This document shows, piece after piece, positions 58,830 to 64,000 of a DNA stretch of 64,000 nucleotides. The notes under the pieces were generated by a model. That model was not told the origin of the DNA and searched no databases. It worked only from the letters and a program-made list of their open reading frames with translations. Position numbers and translations under genes: made by a program. Source of the stretch: Lindgomyces ingoldianus (Eukaryota > Ascomycota > Dothideomycetes > Pleosporales > Lindgomycetaceae); the NCBI RefSeq assembly GCF_010093535.1, contig NW_022985181.1:235435-299434 (forward strand), read 5' to 3'. The stretch's first letter is position 1. Each line of letters begins with the position of its first letter.

Positions 58830-61800
58830 AGCTTAGTACTTACATAACTCTAAGCTATTAAAGTAAGCTAAAAAGCTTTCTAAAAAGCGCTTACTTTATA
58901 AAAAAGCTGCTATATTATAAGCTTTAAAGCTTTTTAAAAAGACTTTAAAGAATAGCTTTATATTATTAAGCAGTCTGTTTCTACCTTAACTTTTATTATA
59001 GTAGTAAAAACTAAGAACTTACTAGCCTTAAAGCTTACTTAAAAGTTTAAAGATAGCTTAACTCTTTTCTACCTAACGCTGCCTACAACCTGTAACCCCT
59101 CTAACTTAGTAATAAAATCTAACTAACTCCTTAATCCTCTGCTATTTAATAGAAAATAAAAAGACCTACTTTTCTTTCTACATAAGCTCTAATATAAACT
59201 TAAAGGAAATGTAGACTAATTTCTCTCTAAATACTTTTAGTTACTATATGCCTACTTTTAACTTAACTATAACATAATAGCCTTAATTAACTTACTAATA
59301 AATAAGGATATTATTAACCTAGATTAATTTATAGTGTTCTTATAAGTAACTTATAAAGACTTAAATAAAAAGTTAACAGCTCTAAGTTACTTAAACACCT
59401 TATAATAAAAAAAAAAAAGCTTTACTTTACACTTTACTAAGTTCTACTAACTTGCATCTAATATAGGCTTAAATAAGATAGGTCTAATTACAGCCTTATA
59501 TAACTCCCTCTTAACTAAACTATAACATGCTATAGTAGAAGAACCCCTTCTAAACAACCTTAACACATATGCGAACCTAATTACTACCTATAATAATAAC
59601 ATAAGGTTCCTCCCTGTACAAGCCCTAATACGCCCCTAAACTAGCGCAGTTATAAATAAGGACCCTAATATAATAAAAATTAATTTAAATTATGCTCTAG
59701 TTAGTTCTAAAAAGCGTAAAGATTATAAAAAAAAAAGTTAATATTTTAAGTGTAGTAAGCATAGTTATATTTTTTAAAACTACTTTATTTCCTTTTCTTA
59801 AGTCTGCGTAAGTAGTGCTGCTAGTACTTATTAAAGATTTTTACTATTTTAATTTTATTTTTATAAAGGCTTTAACTTATATTTAAGCTCTAATCCCTTT
59901 TGCTACTCTTAATGTAGCCGCAGCTATAGCAGTAGGAGCCTGCAAAAAGGCTTGTCCTAGGGCTAAGTTGCCCTCTAGGACTAATTTAACACTAGATCTC
60001 TGCTAACTTATAGGCTAAGTCCCCTACTAATAACTAAAAGTACTAAGTTAATATTTCTATATATTTATAATAAAAAACTATATTAGCTTTAATATAGGCT
60101 CTTATTAACTTAGAAGTAAATAGCATAAGTTACATTAATAAAGAACTAGCGCGTAAACTAAATCTTTAATTAACACTACTTACCTAAATAATTTACTTAA
60201 CTAGATTTAATAAAAAATAACTTAAAAAAAGTTCTATCTTTTATACTATAACTATTATAATTACTTACTAACACTACAAGGAGCAGATTAAGCTTTATGT
60301 AATAAACATAGGATGTTATAACCTAATCCTAGGACAACTATAGCTATATTAGCATAAGGTTGCCTTTAATTACTAAGAGTAAGTTCTAAACTTTAACTCT
60401 TTTTAATGCTAAAATGTATGCTTACACTTACACCTAAATAACACCTAAATAGCACTTAATATAGAAGGTCTCTAGACCTACTTTTTAATAACTTAGAGAA
60501 AAACTACTTAAGTAAGGCTAACAAGCTAGGCCTTTTACTAAAATAAGCTATATAAAATAATTTAATAACTACTTAAACCTAAAGAAAAGGAAGCTTTTAA
60601 AGAACCTTTACCTACTTAATTTAGATATAAACTAGAACTTAAATAGTAAATAGACATCTGCTATATAAGACCTGCCCTATTTATAACTCTAGCTTAATAA
60701 CTAAATTATAAAATCTATGTAGTTATAATTTCTAATATAGACTAAGCTTTAGCTTCTTAAAAACACACTAACTTAAAGATAATAGTTTTTTAAGACTACT
60801 ATAACCTATTACATATCTTTTTCTAAGATAAGTTTAATAAGCTTTTAATATAATGTCTATATAATTACTAGATAACCTTTAAGCCTAGTAAATAACCTAG
60901 TTATAGGCTACTATATAGAATGTTGCTAAATAAATTAAAAGTGCTTTAAAAATACTTTAATAAGAACTTAAAAAAAAAGTTTATTTAAGCTAGCTTTTTA
61001 CTAGTAGTGTTACTTATACTATTTATAAAGAAACTTAAAGGTAGGCTTTAATTCTGCGTTAACTACTAAGAACTAAATGCTGTTACTATTAAAAACTAAT
61101 ACTTAATTTCTTTTTTATAAAAAACTTTAAGCTAACTAAGTAAAGTAAAGTATTTTATAAAGTTAGATATTATTACTACCTTTAATAAGCTAAGAATAGT
61201 AAAGGGTAATAAGTAGCTAATAGTGTTTTAGACCTAATATAGACTATTTAAGTACCTAGTAATGCCCTTTAGCTTAGCTAACACACCTAGTACTTTTTAA
61301 CATTTTATAAATAACTTGCTTTAACTCTACCTAGACATGTTCTGCACTGCGTATATTAATAATATTCTAATCTACAGTAATAGCCTTTTAGAGCATAAAT
61401 AGCATGTACGCTTAGTGCTAAAGGCTATAGAAAAAGCAGGTCTACAACTTAACATAGATAAATGTAAGTTCTACTAATTAAAGGTTACATATTTAGGATA
61501 TATAATCTCTATAAATAGCATCTAAATAGACCCTATTAAAGTTTAGACTATGCTAGATTAGCAATACCTAAAGAATATAAAAGACATTTAAGCCTTTATA
61601 AAATTTACTAACTTTTACTAATAATTTATTAACAACTTTTTATAGCTAGTAAGCCTTATAATTACACTTACTAAAAAAAAGGTTTAATTTAACTTTAACT
61701 TAAATTACTAATAGTCTTTTAACTAGCTAAAGAAAGCCTTTACTAAAGCTTTAATACTCTACTACTTTAACTCTAAACTACTAATACTTGTAGAAGCTAA

Positions 61801-63760
61801 TGCCTTAGACTACATAGTAGTAGGAGTTTTTTTCTAGACTAAGCTAGATAGAACTATTAGGCCTATTACATACTTTTTAAAAAGAATAAGTCCTACAGAA
61901 GGTAATTATAAGATCTATAATAAAGAATTGCTTACTATAGTACGCTACTTTAAATAATAGCAACCTAAACTAGAAAGTGCAGCGCATCTAATACAGGTCT
62001 TATCTAACTATAAGAACTTATAGTACTTTGCAACTATAAAATAACTTAGCTACTAATAAGCTTATTAGTTTAAATACTTATCTTATTTTAATTTTAAGAT
62101 TACTTATTATTCTAGTTAAGATAGAGAGAAACTAGATGCCTTTATAAAGTAATCTTAAAACATCCCTGCTTAGAAAGAAGTGTAAAAGGCTTAACACTAA
62201 ACTCTACTTTAACCTAAGCTATTTTTAGACCTTAACCTAAATAAAATAAATTAGATAATTAATTAAATTATTACTAATAAATATCTAAATAATAAATTTA
62301 TCTAAGAAACCTTAAACCTGCTCTAAAACAGCGCTAGTTAGTTAAAAAAGGTAACACTAGCTAACTATAAAAACTAAAATAGTAAGCTATATTACTATAA
62401 CTAACTTATAATCTCTAATTCTAATAAACTAAGAATTAAACTACTTTAAATTATACATAACTTACCTGTTAGAGGACACCTAGGCAGAGGAAAGACTCTT
62501 AACCTACTACAGAGAGAGTACTACTAGCCCCGCATGTTCTATACTGTACGCTAATACATATTATGTTGCTATACTTACTGTAAAGTAAAGGCCTCTTAAG
62601 AAAGGTATAATAGCCTACTTAAACTACTTCTAATTTCTAAATAAGCTTAGAAAAACATATTAATTAATTTTATTATAAACCTACTTCTATCTAAAGGGTA
62701 TATAAATATTATAGTAGTTGTTAATTACTTAACTAAGTATTAACACTTAATACTATGTTCCTCTATAACTGCCTCTAATATAGCCTAGTTATTCTACTAA
62801 TACATATAAGTTTACTATAGCCTGCCTAACATAATTATATTAGACAGAGGTACGCAGTTTGTCTTAGCCTTCTAGGACAAACTCTATAAATAGCTTTAAA
62901 TTATTTTCTATCTATTTACAGCTTTTTACCTAGAGACTAACAGCTAGACTAAGAATGTAAACGCTATAATAAAATAAGTCTTATAAGTGTACACAAACTA
63001 CTAGTAGAACAACTAGGTAAAATAGTTAGCTATAGCATAGTTTAAAGCTAATAACATAATATTTAAATTAACACAAGTATCTCTGTTTTTAGTAAACTAT
63101 AGATACTACTTTTAAATAGAATTTAAACTACTTATAAATACCCCCTAACTAACTTATTAATTTGTATAAGTAATAGACATAAATAGACTTATTAACAAAA
63201 TCTAAAATATATTTAAATACATTTATAAAAAGCTTACATAGGCTTAAGCTTTTTAATAAGAGTATGTAAACTAATTCTAAACTTTTGCCTCTATGTATGC
63301 AGCTAGCAAGAAGGTCTAGCTAGACGCTAGAAATATTTAAATAAACTAATAATTAAAGAAACTTAATTAGAAGAACTTTAGCCCCTTTATAGTAGCCTAT
63401 ATAGTCTTATTATATGCTTACTAATTAATCCTACCTAACAGCATAAAGATACACCCTGTGTTCTATGTATTATTGCTGCGCTAAGTAGCCTCTAAATCTA
63501 ACTATCTACCTAGATAGCTAAACCTGCCACCTAAACTTATTATTATAAATAATAAACTAGAATATGTTGTAAAAGACATTAAATAGATCTAGTTTAATAA
63601 GAAAAAACATATCTATAAATACCTTATAAAATAAACTAGATACAACAAACTGTTATAAGAACCTGTAGAAGCCCTGTAAGAGAACTCTGCAGTAACTTAA
63701 TTCTACGCCTAATACCTATCTAAACTAAACCTATACCCTAACAAAAACAACTTAATGCTA
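58830..63760 (+). pseudogene. Gag-Pol polyprotein of Gypsy element G
   Basis: Less mutated than E at several points. Reverse transcriptase is at about 61105-61700 (YLVMPFSLANTPSTF, YINNILIYSNSLLEH). Integrase is about 62435-63230. The stretch near 63400-63520 reads LPNSIKIHPVFYVLLLR, the LPxxxxIHPVFHVSLL block. The chromodomain (about 63558-63705) stays in one frame: LEYVVKDI, FNKKKHIYKYLIK and TRYNKLL.EPVEAL. The YxDD box reads YINN, so it is inactive. Confidence 0.85.
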
Positions 63761-63806
63761 GAACTACTAATGTAAAGGATTCTCTTTTTAATAAGGGGGG
63801 GGGTAC

Positions 63807-64000
63807 TGTCACAGTATCCTCCCTAGATCCTAGACATAACTGTATTAGACGTGTACTAAAGTATTATTAGTGCACGTCTAACATAAACATAACATAACAT
63901 AGATATAAACTTAAGCATAAACTGCCTTAACACTAACTAAACTTAAAATAGGCTTAATTTATACCTAAAGTGCTTAGACTTCTAAGCTAAGTATTTAATT
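63807..64000 (+). repeat. 3' LTR of Gypsy element G, partial
   Basis: The first 194 of an expected 318 bases. The inner edge is mutated (TGTCACAGTATCCTCCCTAG) relative to the 5' LTR. Confidence 0.9.

Larger units (their letters stand above)
58460..64000 (+). mobile_element. Ty3/Gypsy chromovirus (G), same family as E, cut by window end
   Basis: The 5' LTR is 58460-58777 (318 bp), and the 3' LTR starts at 63807 and runs off the window after 194 bases. The left target pentamer is CCTAG; the right one is outside. A polypurine tract with a run of nine or more G precedes the 3' LTR. It is collinear with E. Confidence 0.92.

Noticed and set aside
2416..64000. A Starship-type giant element enclosing the repeat block
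   Set aside because: I saw no tyrosine-recombinase (DUF3435-type captain) gene and no cargo genes; nested ordinary transposons explain the region.
2416..64000. CRISPR-like or satellite arrays
   Set aside because: Repeats are dispersed LTRs and terminal inverted repeats with target duplications, not regularly spaced arrays.

Overview
The window looks like a repeat-rich, heavily mutated AT-rich block from a filamentous ascomycete (Pezizomycotina). Evidence: a heterokaryon-incompatibility (HET) domain gene, a fragment resembling a fungal feruloyl esterase, Fot1/pogo and Tc1/mariner transposons, Ty3/Gypsy chromoviruses and Ty1/Copia elements, almost all ruined by C-to-T changes at CpA and CpG on both strands. 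That pattern is the signature of repeat-induced point mutation (RIP): former Trp, Gln and Arg codons now read as stops. I see no tRNA, rRNA or CRISPR array. The only intact gene is the HET-domain gene at the left edge.

Layout. 6-2060 is the HET gene. 2416-5400 is a Tc1/mariner element (P) interrupted by a 1.4-kb LTR element without pol (Z, 3376-4807). 5451-5886 is a broken feruloyl-esterase-like fragment on the minus strand. 5887-6399 is the left end of a pogo-like element (O). 6400-54150 is a nest: an outer Copia element (K) is split by a second Copia element (H, 7541-48321, TSD CTACC on both sides). H is split by pogo-like A (8327-9426), pogo-like D (9632-19354), Gypsy F (20448-26112, minus), Gypsy I (29325-37025, minus) and pogo-like C (37234-46795). 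D in turn holds a solo LTR (10431-10748), pogo-like B (11152-13018) and Gypsy E (13415-19076). I holds a solo LTR (30969-31172), and C holds Gypsy J (37260-44951). K also holds a solo LTR (53180-53459). To the right lie a Fot1-like element L (54443-56292), an unidentified repeat, pogo-like M interrupted by pogo-like N, and N interrupted by Gypsy G, whose 3' LTR runs off the window.

Subtracting insertions plus one target-site copy leaves consistent element sizes: B 1867, C 1865 and D 1864 bp; P 1548 bp; H about 7.0 kb; K about 6.7 kb; I about 7.5 kb. This supports the nesting. The implied order is K, then H, then A/C/D/F/I, then B, E, J and the solo LTRs.

Three points stand out. In every LTR element with both LTRs visible, the outward-facing LTR edge keeps CpG and CpA sites that the inward-facing copy has lost. 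Three pogo-like families have different terminal repeats but each carries a tandem motif of 17-bp period near the tip. Gypsy element I carries a coding-like stretch running antisense to its pol gene between the chromodomain and the 3' LTR. All calls come from reading the sequence by eye; no database search was run.
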